From Rhyzopertha dominica (Eukaryota; Arthropoda; Insecta; Coleoptera; Bostrichidae): a stretch of DNA of 64,000 nt. Below the pieces are notes generated by a model. That model saw only the letters and a program-made list of their open reading frames with translations, was not told the origin of the DNA and ran no database searches. The stretch covers positions 33,318,257-33,382,256 of the forward strand of contig QCXZ01000003.1 of NCBI GenBank assembly GCA_025024175.1, given 5' to 3'. Positions 12,777-22,500 of the stretch are shown here, piece after piece. Within the stretch, counting starts at the first letter, position 1; each line of letters begins with the position of its first letter. The position numbers and the translations under genes are program-made.

Positions 12777-15700
12777 ATGGCTACGGCAAATGATAGGAAT
12801 TTAAGGTCAAATATAAAAAGCAATAATAGGCAAAAGGCATTTAACGAGAATAGAAACTTGGGAGATCTAGAAATTGAGGATTTAGGCATTCAACGTGAAG
12901 GTGAGGATAGAGAGTACGATACAAGAGATTTGGGAGCTGTGGAAAAGGTTGTAAAACAATTTACGGAAGTGGAACAAGCTACAGGAGCAATCAAGAAAAG
13001 TTACCAGTTAAAAATTAACAATTATGGAGAAATGGCGGGAGAAGATATGAAAAGCAAGGATGAACCGAAGAAGAAACTTGAGCCACGAACGACATCTGAT
13101 AGAGATTATGAACGTTATCAACGAGCGACTTTTCAACCTACAGAAAGTGATTATTTCAGAGCTTTTCAATGGCGTATCGATACTAGCGATTTACCAATTT
13201 TTAACGGCAGAAATGCATCACCAACTGAATTCATTGAATCATTGGAGAATTGGCTGGAAGAAAAATGGATACCCAGGGAGCAACGTTTGTCATTTGCTAA
13301 GAGAAGTTTGAAAGGAGATGCGGCTATATGGTTCGAAATATTTGCAGGAAATTCAGGATCGTTTGAGGAATTTCGTCACAAATTCATGCAGCGTTATTGG
13401 GATGCTCAAAAGCAACAAGAGGCATTGCTGCGTATTATGAAAGGAAAATACGAAGATAGAGGTTCGTCAAATATGGCTGAATACTTTCTGAAGATATACA
13501 AGAAGATAAAAACTATTAAATATCTTAATCAAGATGATGTTGTTGACGTAATTGCAGCACATTTTTCCATTGATGTAGCAAGAATTCTAGTAAGTACTAA
13601 TCCAAAATCAATTGAAAATATATACAAGACTCTAGAGAGACTGGACACCATAGAAAACAAACAACGAAATGAACGACATAATTATTCAAGACATAACAGC
13701 TACCAGAAGAACTATTACAATGGTTATCAACAACACTACGCTGGGTACAATCATATGAACTCACCAAACGAAGAATACGTCAGCAAAGGACAAGTATACC
13801 AAAGGAAGTATGAAGAAAATTCACCAAAGTATAGAGACAGACCAGAGTACCGCTCACCTAATAACTACAGGAAAGCAGAAAATACTCCTAGGTATGGATA
13901 TCGCACAGATGACAGAGAAAATTACAACAGAAGAGACGGAGCTAACAAATGGCAGGACAGGAGGCAGGATAAGGCTAGCAACTGGCGTATACGAGAAGAC
14001 AAAGATCTAAATACCGCCCAGATTAAAGAGAACCGGGGAAGGATGAAAGAAAAACTACGAGAAAATCATTACGTAAGGACAGTAAACGTTGAAGAGTATT
14101 CAGATGACGAAACGATACAACCAAGAAGTTTCAAAACCAAAGCGGAAGTGTACTCAAGAAATGAAGACGAAATTCAGGAAGAACAACGAAAAATAAACCC
14201 AAGTAGACTGGACCAACAATATCACTGTAACACTATTCTAACTGATAACAAACTTCAACTTAAAAACGATAATAAAGTTCCATTTATACAAGGTAAAATA
14301 GAAGGCTTATTCACTGACATACTTGTAGATTCTGGTTGCATGCACTCATGTATATCAAAAGACTTCTATATTTTGTTGCAAAAGCAGTGTACTAATATAA
14401 TAAAATCTATACCTGTAAGTGGAGTTACGATAGTAACCGCCACCGGAAATGCTAGCAAAACTGTTAAAGAGCAAATTTATGTAAAACTGCTAATTGACAA
14501 AAGCTGTTTTCATATTGTCTTTCTGGTTGTGGAAAATTTAATTCATAATGTAATAATAGGCACAGACTTTTTAACTAAATTTAACGCTGTAATTGATTTT
14601 GAAAAATCACTTGTAGTAATCGCTGAACATGGTCTTACAATATCATTCCTTAAGAAATGCAACACACTACAAGAACTGGAGGTGGAGATAGAGCACATAA
14701 CAATGGAAAAAGAAGAGAAGGAAGAGAAATGTGAAAAGAAGGACTTAGAAGAAGTGCAGAGTCTTATTGAGAAATTCTCAAATGTATTTTCCAAAAAACC
14801 AGGTCTTACTAATGCTTATAAGCATAAAATAAAACTTAATGACAACAAGCCATTGCACAGAAAAAGTTACCCTATACCATTTAAGTATCGGGAAGCAGTG
14901 AATAACAAGATAGAGGAGATGGTAGAAGAGGGAATAATTGAAAGATCAGATACACAATACATAAGTCCAATAGTTCCAGTAATAAAAAAAGATGGCACCG
15001 TCAGAATTTGTTTGGATGCCAGAGAATTGAATAAGAAGATAGTAATGGATTATAATTGTTCACCACCACCTGAGCATATTCTCTATAGATATCAATCTTG
15101 TTGTTGTATTTCTACAATAGATTTAACGAGTAGTTTTTGGCAAATACCAGTTGAGGAAGCACATCAAAAGTATTTGGGTTTTATGGTTGGTAGTAAAGTA
15201 TTTGTTTTCAAAAGGGTACCATTCGGAATAAAAACATCAGTAGCGGCTTTAACATGTTGTTTAGACAAGGTATTTGGGGAAAATAAGGAGTTTATAACAC
15301 CATACATTGATGACATACTAATTACGTCACAAAATTCAAAAGAACATTTAGAACATCTTGAATGCGTGTTTCAGAAATTGAAGAATGCTAACATGACTGC
15401 AAATTTATCCAAGTGTAATTTTTTCAGAAAAGAGGTAAAGTTTCTTGGTATGATTTTGTCAACACAGNGTATTAGAGTAGATCCAGACAAAATAACGGCA
15501 ATCACAAAATATCCAAGACCAAAGAATGTCAAACAATTAAGAGTATTTCTAGGAATTTGTAATTATAACAGAAAATTTTGTGAACAGTATGCAAACATTT
15601 TACTTCCATTATTTCATTTGTTGCAAAAAGACGTTAAGTGGTGTTGGAATAAACAAAGTGATCAAGCTTTTATCAAAATTAAAGAGGTATTGACATCAGC

Positions 15701-15935
15701 TCCTATGTTACATCATCCAGATTTAAATAAATGTTTCTTTGTACAGACTGATGCGTCAAACATAGGTATAGGTGGTAGATTATTTCAATATGGGATAGAC
15801 GGTACAGAAAATAACATTGCTTTTGCAAGTAGAAAACTTAACGCAGCAGAAATTAATTACACAACAAGTGAAAGAGAAATGTTGAGCATTGTTTGGTGTT
15901 TAAAAAAAGTGGGAAACCATTATTTTAGGATGTAA
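12777..15935 (+). CDS. Gypsy Gag-protease-RT-RNase H polyprotein (first segment)
   Basis: A single open frame fuses Gag to Pol without a stop or frameshift between them. The ATG at 12777 (MATAND) is the likelier start; an in-frame ATG at 12750 would add nine residues. Numbered from 12750: a capsid-like region runs at about 150-300, with FEEFRHKFMQRYW near 205-217. A Tyr/Arg/Asn-rich basic tract spans about 310-440 where a CCHC zinc knuckle would be expected, and none is present. The aspartic protease motif DSG is at 527-529. RT follows, with LDARELNKK near 755 and the catalytic YIDD at 852-855. RNase H starts at TDAS near 1000. The frame ends early in RNase H through a one-base shift at the T run 15923-15926, and its homology continues in the next frame. 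The product would copy the element RNA in cytoplasmic particles. Confidence 0.93.
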   Translation: MATANDRNLRSNIKSNNRQKAFNENRNLGDLEIEDLGIQREGEDREYDTRDLGAVEKVVKQFTEVEQATGAIKKSYQLKINNYGEMAGEDMKSKDEPKKKLEPRTTSDRDYERYQRATFQPTESDYFRAFQWRIDTSDLPIFNGRNASPTEFIESLENWLEEKWIPREQRLSFAKRSLKGDAAIWFEIFAGNSGSFEEFRHKFMQRYWDAQKQQEALLRIMKGKYEDRGSSNMAEYFLKIYKKIKTIKYLNQDDVVDVIAAHFSIDVARILVSTNPKSIENIYKTLERLDTIENKQRNERHNYSRHNSYQKNYYNGYQQHYAGYNHMNSPNEEYVSKGQVYQRKYEENSPKYRDRPEYRSPNNYRKAENTPRYGYRTDDRENYNRRDGANKWQDRRQDKASNWRIREDKDLNTAQIKENRGRMKEKLRENHYVRTVNVEEYSDDETIQPRSFKTKAEVYSRNEDEIQEEQRKINPSRLDQQYHCNTILTDNKLQLKNDNKVPFIQGKIEGLFTDILVDSGCMHSCISKDFYILLQKQCTNIIKSIPVSGVTIVTATGNASKTVKEQIYVKLLIDKSCFHIVFLVVENLIHNVIIGTDFLTKFNAVIDFEKSLVVIAEHGLTISFLKKCNTLQELEVEIEHITMEKEEKEEKCEKKDLEEVQSLIEKFSNVFSKKPGLTNAYKHKIKLNDNKPLHRKSYPIPFKYREAVNNKIEEMVEEGIIERSDTQYISPIVPVIKKDGTVRICLDARELNKKIVMDYNCSPPPEHILYRYQSCCCISTIDLTSSFWQIPVEEAHQKYLGFMVGSKVFVFKRVPFGIKTSVAALTCCLDKVFGENKEFITPYIDDILITSQNSKEHLEHLECVFQKLKNANMTANLSKCNFFRKEVKFLGMILSTQXIRVDPDKITAITKYPRPKNVKQLRVFLGICNYNRKFCEQYANILLPLFHLLQKDVKWCWNKQSDQAFIKIKEVLTSAPMLHHPDLNKCFFVQTDASNIGIGGRLFQYGIDGTENNIAFASRKLNAAEINYTTSEREMLSIVWCLKKVGNHYFRM

Positions 15936-16620
15936 GGTAAAGGTTATTAACGACCATAAAGCATTATCATTCATGCTCAGTTGTAAATTACTAAACAGTA
16001 GGATTGCTAGGTGGATACTCACAATTCAGCAATTTGTTGTTGATATTCAACACTGTTTAGGTAAAAACAATATCATTGCCGATTCACTGTCCAGAAATCC
16101 TGCAGAAGATGGTTTTGAAGCGGGTGATTCCAGAAATGTGTTTATAACAGTAGTAAACATAAAACTTGGCCCTGATAATCTTAAGAAGCTAAAAGACATT
16201 GTTAAATTTCAAGATTTAGATCCGGCCATACGAAAGATTAAATGTTTATTGACATCAGATATATCACAACGTATAGGATACATGGAATACGTGACATTTA
16301 ATAACATTTTGTTTGCAAGAATACGTGAAAACGATACTTGGAGAATATTCATACCAACTAATATGCAAGAAGAATTAATTAAAGATTATCATGAAATTTA
16401 TGGTCATTATGGAACTTGGAAGTGTTATGGTGTAATAACTCAAAACTTTATTTGGAATAAAATTAGGAGATCAATTGCCAAAGTTATAGCTAGATGTATC
16501 TTATGCCAGCAAGCCAAAGTTCCGAACCAAATATTACAAGCACACATGAAATCTATAATACCTCAAGATATAGATGATCTATTAGCAATAGATATTTTGG
16601 TCCTTTGCCTTCATCTATAA
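15925..16620 (+). CDS. Gypsy Pol second segment: RNase H end and integrase zinc finger
   Basis: Continues the polyprotein in the +1 frame relative to the first segment. It carries the RNase H motif INDHKALSF, then a connection region. The integrase N-terminal HHCC zinc-binding module follows: the histidines are in DYHEIYGHYG and the cysteines in RCILC. The first catalytic aspartate of the integrase core (AIDI, near 16587) lies at the end. The frame is then lost at another four-T run (16595-16598), and the core continues in the original frame. Both breaks fall in short homopolymers, so real mutation and assembly error cannot be told apart here. Confidence 0.88.
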   Translation, partial: LGCKVKVINDHKALSFMLSCKLLNSRIARWILTIQQFVVDIQHCLGKNNIIADSLSRNPAEDGFEAGDSRNVFITVVNIKLGPDNLKKLKDIVKFQDLDPAIRKIKCLLTSDISQRIGYMEYVTFNNILFARIRENDTWRIFIPTNMQEELIKDYHEIYGHYGTWKCYGVITQNFIWNKIRRSIAKVIARCILCQQAKVPNQILQAHMKSIIPQDIDDLLAIDILVLCLHL

Positions 16621-17384
16621 GGGGTGTAAAATATATTTTGGTTGTTTTGAATGTATTTTCAAAGTATGTCAAATTATATACGTTGCGGAAAGCAAATACT
16701 AAATCAATTGTAAACAAACTAAATAGTTATTTTAACTCTGTTACTAAACCAAAAAAGATCTTGTCTGATAATGCCACGTATTTCACTGGAAAATTGTGGA
16801 AAGAATTTTTGCAGTCAAACGGTATCACGGAACTGCACTCATCAAAATATTATCCTCAAGGTAACCCCAGTGAAAGGGTGATGAGAGAAATAGGGCGTTT
16901 ACTCCGAACATACTGCCATGGTAAGCATTCATCATGGGGAACATATGTAGAGAAAATTGAGATGTGGATCAACTGTTGTGTACACGAAAGCACTGGAGTA
17001 GCACCAATACAGCTACAGGAAGGTATTCACCCGGAAGAATACATAAGAAAAATAATCGAGTTTCCAGAAAATGGTAACTCGCAACCTAAAATAACAATAC
17101 AGCTAATAAAAGATAGACTACTAGGAAAAGCGGAGAAAAGACAAGCAAAACACAACAAGAGATCAAAATTTTCTAAATTTGAAGTCGAAGATATAGTGTG
17201 GGTTAAAGCAAATCATCTTTCTTCATCCGAGGATAAAGAAATAAAGAAACTGTTTGTGATCTACGAGGGTCCATTTAAAATTTCAGCTAAGAAAGGGGAC
17301 AATGCCTATGAATTGCAGGATACAAAAACAGGAGAAACAAAAGGAATATTTAATATAACAAAATTAAAGCCATATATTGTTTAG
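16596..17384 (+). CDS. Gypsy integrase catalytic core and C-terminal domain
   Basis: Resumes the Gag-Pol frame with GPLPSSIRG. The second catalytic Asp is in SDNATYF (16767-16769) and the Glu in GNPSERV (16872-16874), with 34 residues between them. The common Gypsy spacing is 35, and this arm ends GNPSERV rather than the usual NGQxER form. The C-terminal part has the GPY/F-type module YEGPFKI and ends with KLKPYIV at the stop. No chromodomain or envelope is seen. The enzyme would insert the DNA copy into the host genome. The first catalytic Asp is in the preceding segment, so the enzyme is split by the frame break. Confidence 0.9.
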   Translation, partial: FGPLPSSIRGVKYILVVLNVFSKYVKLYTLRKANTKSIVNKLNSYFNSVTKPKKILSDNATYFTGKLWKEFLQSNGITELHSSKYYPQGNPSERVMREIGRLLRTYCHGKHSSWGTYVEKIEMWINCCVHESTGVAPIQLQEGIHPEEYIRKIIEFPENGNSQPKITIQLIKDRLLGKAEKRQAKHNKRSKFSKFEVEDIVWVKANHLSSSEDKEIKKLFVIYEGPFKISAKKGDNAYELQDTKTGETKGIFNITKLKPYIV

Positions 17385-17481
17385 TTATAAATTAGCTGTT
17401 CTTTAAGTATTTGAGTAGTCTGTAGTTAAGTAATGATAAGATAATATTAATGTTGTTGCAATTTAATAATTTTCGGGTATT

Positions 17482-17550
17482 GGCAGGACTATGGGAGTTG
17501 ATCGAATAAATAATCGTTTACTTATTATTCAATCAACTGGCAGGACTATG
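17482..17550 (+). repeat. Hairpin between two copies of TGGCAGGACTATG at the 3' LTR edge
   Basis: TGGCAGGACTATG occurs at 17481-17493 and 17538-17550, the second copy running into the first two bases (TG) of the 3' LTR. Between them is an imperfect inverted repeat, AGTTGATCGAATAA with TTATTATTCAATCAACT (17496-17538). This is where a polypurine tract for plus-strand priming should lie, but only the short GGCAGGA is purine-rich. The first copy may be a duplicated tract-LTR junction. Confidence 0.75.
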
Positions 17551-18449
17551 CAGCGGTGCATGCGTGATTTGTCGATAGGGTTAGTGTCATTGAAGGTATA
17601 GATAAATGTTTTTTGACCGAATTACTTCTTCCGGCGCAGCACATTGGCTCGCTAGGTTGTGCTTATTAGAGCTCCTTGTGATTTAAAACACATTGTATGT
17701 ATGCAGTGCAGCGAGGGGCTCTAAATCTAGATCTATACCTATATCTACTACTAGTCAATCATTAAGGGATTAAACATACAACCGCACGTAAACGTCTATG
17801 GGAAAGCTCATTGCAAGGGAAATTGTCAACAATTGATGCAGTTATTAATAACGATTCAGGAACAACCAGAATCGAGGTTCCGTACATCCCGAGGGTGCGA
17901 GAGAGAACAACTGCCATTGATGCGATAGCTTGCTGACAAAAACGAGTATAAAGAACAAGATAAGTAGCGCTGGAGGTGTCGTTCGTTCATATTGCAATAT
18001 TTAAATGTTTTAAAATTATTTGTGTTATATCTCGAGATAGATTAAATGTTAAACGGGGGTACTTGATCAAGTAACTTACGTATATTGCGGTATATTGTGT
18101 TTATTGAATGTTCTATATTATATTTACCTATCTGTTCTTTAATTGGGTTTGCATTTTCATAAACAAACGATTTAGTAAAACCACCACTGTTTGCATATAT
18201 ATTTAATTATCATTTAATAGTCCAGTGTCACATATTAACACATTAAATTGAAACAGAAATTATTTATACAGCGTTTAGATTTTATTATTTATACATATTC
18301 TTTCAAATTTATATTACCTTGAATTATACTTACCAGTATTTATTGTTGATATCGACTTGTATGCCACCGCATGTGTTACCTGTTACGTTTTTGTTATTAT
18401 ATTCTTATTTATGTAACGTGTGTATTTAATACTCACCCGGTCCGTTACA
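17549..18449 (+). repeat. 3' LTR (901 bp)
   Basis: Identical by eye to the 5' LTR apart from one fewer A in the run at about 17937-17942. It ends CCGTTACA and is followed by the AGTT target duplication. Confidence 0.95.
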
Positions 18450-18511
18450 AGTTATGTTGAGCTCATGAAACTCCTCTCAGGTAGGTAACCAAAACAAAAT
18501 GGTCTTTGATG

Positions 18512-18606
18512 TTGCAATGAGGATGACCACTTTTTAGTGGTCAAAAGTACTCTGCTCTTCTGGAATAAATAATGTGAGACTAGACTTCGATTTGTTTTAT
18601 TCATTT
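18512..18606 (+). repeat. Right arm of the inverted repeat around the Gypsy insertion
   Basis: Inverted counterpart of 11600-11689. It has the same hairpin (18526-18543), here preceded by ATGAGGA and followed by AAAAG, then CTCTGCTCTTCTGGAATAAA. A 12-bp word GGTAACCAAAAC just inside (18484-18495) also occurs just inside the left arm (11745-11756), in direct orientation. Confidence 0.75.
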
Positions 18607-19516
18607 TTTTGAACCGCGTGTAATGGTTTCTCATATATGGCTGTAAAAAGAAGAACATGCCAATATTGATTATGGTTAACATATTTAAAAAAAAAACAGT
18701 GCAAAAGGCATCTTCCGACTACTCCCACCTACCGGTTGGATATTCTTTCTTTCAGCGCTACAAATGGTGGTACTTACACGTTTCACGACATTACGAGAAA
18801 AATTATACAAGGAAACAACGACCATCTCAAAAAATTCCGCATGATTTCCACCTCGCTCTATCTACCATGAAAGAATTATTAGAATTGCAACGCAATTATT
18901 GTACTACAACACAAATGGAATTGATGTATTCACGCTTTTTATCTATAGCACCATCTGTTTTCTGCGCTTTCGATGGTACGAGGCGCGAAGTACGTGTCAG
19001 CACAACATAAATAATTATTGTTATTGCACAGACCTCAACCACGGCCGCTGAAATTACAGGCGAAGAACTAGACGGGCTATTGGCGAGCAAGGTGTGGAAT
19101 GTTCCACTCTTATCATCACGATACCGCTTGTGTGTGAAAGCCCGATAGTTTTCGAATACTTTGTCGCTCTGTGGGTATAGGTGAGCAGTCCTGCGGAAAA
19201 AAAAGGTATTTGAGTGTGCACGGCATGCCTACCCTTTTCTTGAGTTAAAAACTGTTAGCATAGGAAAACGAGCCACATAAATAACTTAAAATATTAAAAT
19301 AATAAAAATATTAAAATTTTGAAAGATATATAATATTTGTCAAGATTGTTTGTGATTATTAATAGTTAGCAAAATTTAAAATTACCTATAAGTATTAGAA
19401 TTATATATATATATGAAGTTAAGCCTGCTGTTCAACTTAGACTAATTCCGTTTCTATTGTAAGTATTTTCATGTGGTTTGTTGTTCTCTATTTGTAGTTA
19501 TTTAATAAAATATTAC

Positions 19517-19557
19517 GGGCCCAGAAGAAGGAGACAAATGATCTCCGAAAGCTTGGC
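19517..19557 (+). other. Hairpin resembling a degenerate hammerhead-like repeat tail
   Basis: The pattern is CAGAAGA, a five-base stem GGAGA, a short loop, TCTCC, then GAAAG. Hammerhead ribozymes have CUGANGA, stem II, GAAA; here the U of the first core is A. Similar tails occur in Penelope-like and other invertebrate retroelements. No cleavage-competent fold is claimed. Confidence 0.35.
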
Positions 19558-22500
19558 ACAAGATAAAAGGACTTTTATTTAGAAGACCGAAACCTAATAT
19601 ATTTAAATAACATCTAAGATCAACGGTCAATAACAGTACAATTCTTAATCATAAGAATGGGGTTTTTTGAAGACATTATTAATATCGATTATTATTACAA
19701 GTAACCTACATTTACTGATGCATATCACCAAGGAATCTAAAGTACTTGGTTTGTAATAAGTATAGTTACATCTACATTGATTTTTCAGTAGAACTACTAC
19801 ATTTGACGTTTTTCTGTTAATGTACTACCTATAGTATCTATATGTACAAAAACAAAAAAATTGTTGAAAAATATATACCCGAGATGGTGTTATTCTGTTG
19901 TATGAGTGAGTGTAATTTTTATTAAAATGTTTGTGTTACTAATATGCAACATACTCATGCTAAACATGCATTATTAATAACAAATAATTGAATACTGTAC
20001 AAAAATTAACAATTTATTTTTTACCAATTTTCTGAAAGTGCTTCAGCAATAATTTAATATTTATTCTAAATCAGTATTTTTTTATTAATAGCTGCATATT
20101 ACTTACATCACATTTTTTTGGTTTTTTTATGAATACACGCTTATCTCGTCAGATTTCAATTCTAACAATGGTTAAGCATTACCCATCCTGGCAGTAACAA
20201 TTTGTCCATTTCTAGTATCCAAAATCTATAAAAATTTTCGCCTAGGCGTTAGAAGAGCAGCGTTACANGCGATCTATCGTTCGATGGTGAAAGGAATTTT
20301 CAGTCTATAAATAATGATAATTATGACGGTTCACCAAGCCATTACGGTGGAATGCGGTTTTATCAGAATAAAGTGATTGTTAGAAAAAATCCTTAGTTTT
20401 TTTGATGGCAAAATTATCTATCTGACGAAAGTCGACAGTAGTAGGGATGATAGTTATGTTAAGTCACAACATCTTTTATATCAATATGCAACACTACAAT
20501 TTTTCTCACACTTGCTTGTTGATTATCTGCTACTGAACCCAGTACTAGATGATTACTGATATTGATATTCTACATTTCCGGCGTTTCGAGATCTCCAACT
20601 GCTGCTGGCGATAAAATTCGCATGCTTATATTTTATCTGGCGCGGAAAAAGTATAGAAACTCCTGAATTTCTTGGAAACTGCGCGTTTAAAAAAATACAA
20701 GAATATGATAAGTATAATGTTATCCAAATGGTACATCTTGGATAATGGCAATATAGTAGATAGTAGTAGTGTCTACTGCTACCTTAGGTAACAGTAGTGC
20801 CGATGACATCATAACTAGCAATTTTGAATAAAATTGTTACTTCCTATTGTGCTTTGTAAAGTTCTTAAGATAAACATAGGCATATGTGACAAAAAAGAGT
20901 GACCTTGGCCTGGCTTATACAGGGTTTCTATAAATGATTCATGCATCCAGGGCGCTTATGGAAATTATCGGTTAAATCAATTTGCCTGGGAGTATGTATT
21001 TTCAACATATTCTGTAGTGTTTTGTGGGATAATTAACTTCAAGGTTGCAGAAAGCTCACATTTCGGAGCTGTGGTGTGACATTGATCTGCAACCTTCAAG
21101 TACTATCGCCGTGCATATTGTAGCTTGGCAGCAGTTATAAAAAGGCGGCACAAAGAATTCAGAAATCAACGCCGCCCGCGTTGCATGAATCTGTATAAGT
21201 ATAAGTCTAACTTATAAGCTAAAGATCTAGATTTTTAACACCCTAAAACTTTGTCTAAAACATTTATTTTAAATGCGTAGCTTCTACAATATTTAGGGGC
21301 TTCCATACCTTTTCCTCACCCGGTATATGAGAATCGCTGTAGGTAAGCTATGAAGACAATAATTCTGCATGGACCTCTCTATGACATTTCTACCACATAA
21401 TCTACATAATTCGCCGATTAGAACAGACAATAATTTATACACCTAAAGCGAGAGCAAGAGCAGAGAAACATGCCTATATTAAAATGTTAAGTGTCATTAA
21501 GGCACAAAATCAATCCGTGGAAGACGTTAACATAAGAGATCTTACAAATAGTAAAATTTGTTTTCTTTTATATAGCTTGAAAACGGGAAGTCATACTATT
21601 AAAACATGGACATACAATAAAGCTTAATTTAATTTTGCAACCTATAGTAGAACAATATTTTCATTTCATAAGAATTATGTTTTGTTTCTACTTTATTTTT
21701 TATGGCGACATTATTTGTATGCCCATTTTGTTCAAAAGTTGTTCAAATTGTTGGATATGTAAATAAATAAATACTAAAATTTCATAAAACAGCAAAATAT
21801 AATAAAATGGTAAGGTACTCCAGTTAAAGTACTTAAATTAAGGTGCATTTTTGTTATAATATGAATTCCGCTATTTTTTTGAAATTAATTTACAATTATG
21901 CAGTGATAAATTTTGAGAAACTTACTATGTTGCGACACCATACATAACATCCGAACGTGTATTGAATAAGTCAAATGCTTCCTGAGACGTGATCATACTT
22001 GGAAAACATGTTTGATGGATATGATCGGATATGCTTTTATTATTTACCACCCCTCACTCAACATTCATTACAGTCTAATACACTATAGCATACCTTAGTA
22101 TTTTCAACTCTTTGTATGACAGTGTATCACGTGTAATGGTTACGATATGTCGCAAAGCATTTAAATAATTTATAGCAGTTTTGTAAGAACAAATTCAGTA
22201 ATTTTATTATCAGCTCGGAAGGTACACTTACTGTATTCACGTATAAATAACAATTTATTACCTCATTTCACAAGTATTGTAATTGCAAGTGATTATGTGT
22301 AACTTTCCGTGCTTATTATACATTTGCTTATGAACATTTACAATGTCTTTGAACTGCGGCATAAAAAAGACTTGACATTTTCCATGCTTAACATGCATAG
22401 TTGCAGCTATAAACTAATAGAACATAAAACACTTAGACGTCCAAACTCAATCGTGTATCGATTTGTTTCCTATGTAACTTGATATCTAGAAAACCAATGC

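Larger units (their letters stand above)
11773..18449 (+). mobile_element. Ty3/Gypsy LTR retrotransposon, nearly intact
   Basis: A 6.68-kb element with two LTRs beginning TG and ending CA. It is flanked by a 4-bp target duplication AGTT (11769-11772 and 18450-18453); the last A could extend it to 5 bp. Domain order is Gag, protease, RT, RNase H, integrase, which defines Ty3/Gypsy. There is no envelope gene between the integrase stop (17384) and the 3' LTR. By eye the two LTRs differ only by one base in an A run (six A in the 5' copy, five in the 3' copy), so the insertion is recent. The coding region has two one-base frame breaks, both at four-T runs, and one ambiguous base (15468). Confidence 0.95.

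Noticed and set aside
18657..19010. 117-codon open frame downstream of the Gypsy element
   Set aside because: No known domain, no codon pattern or splice context to support it, and the opposite strand is also partly open; likely chance.
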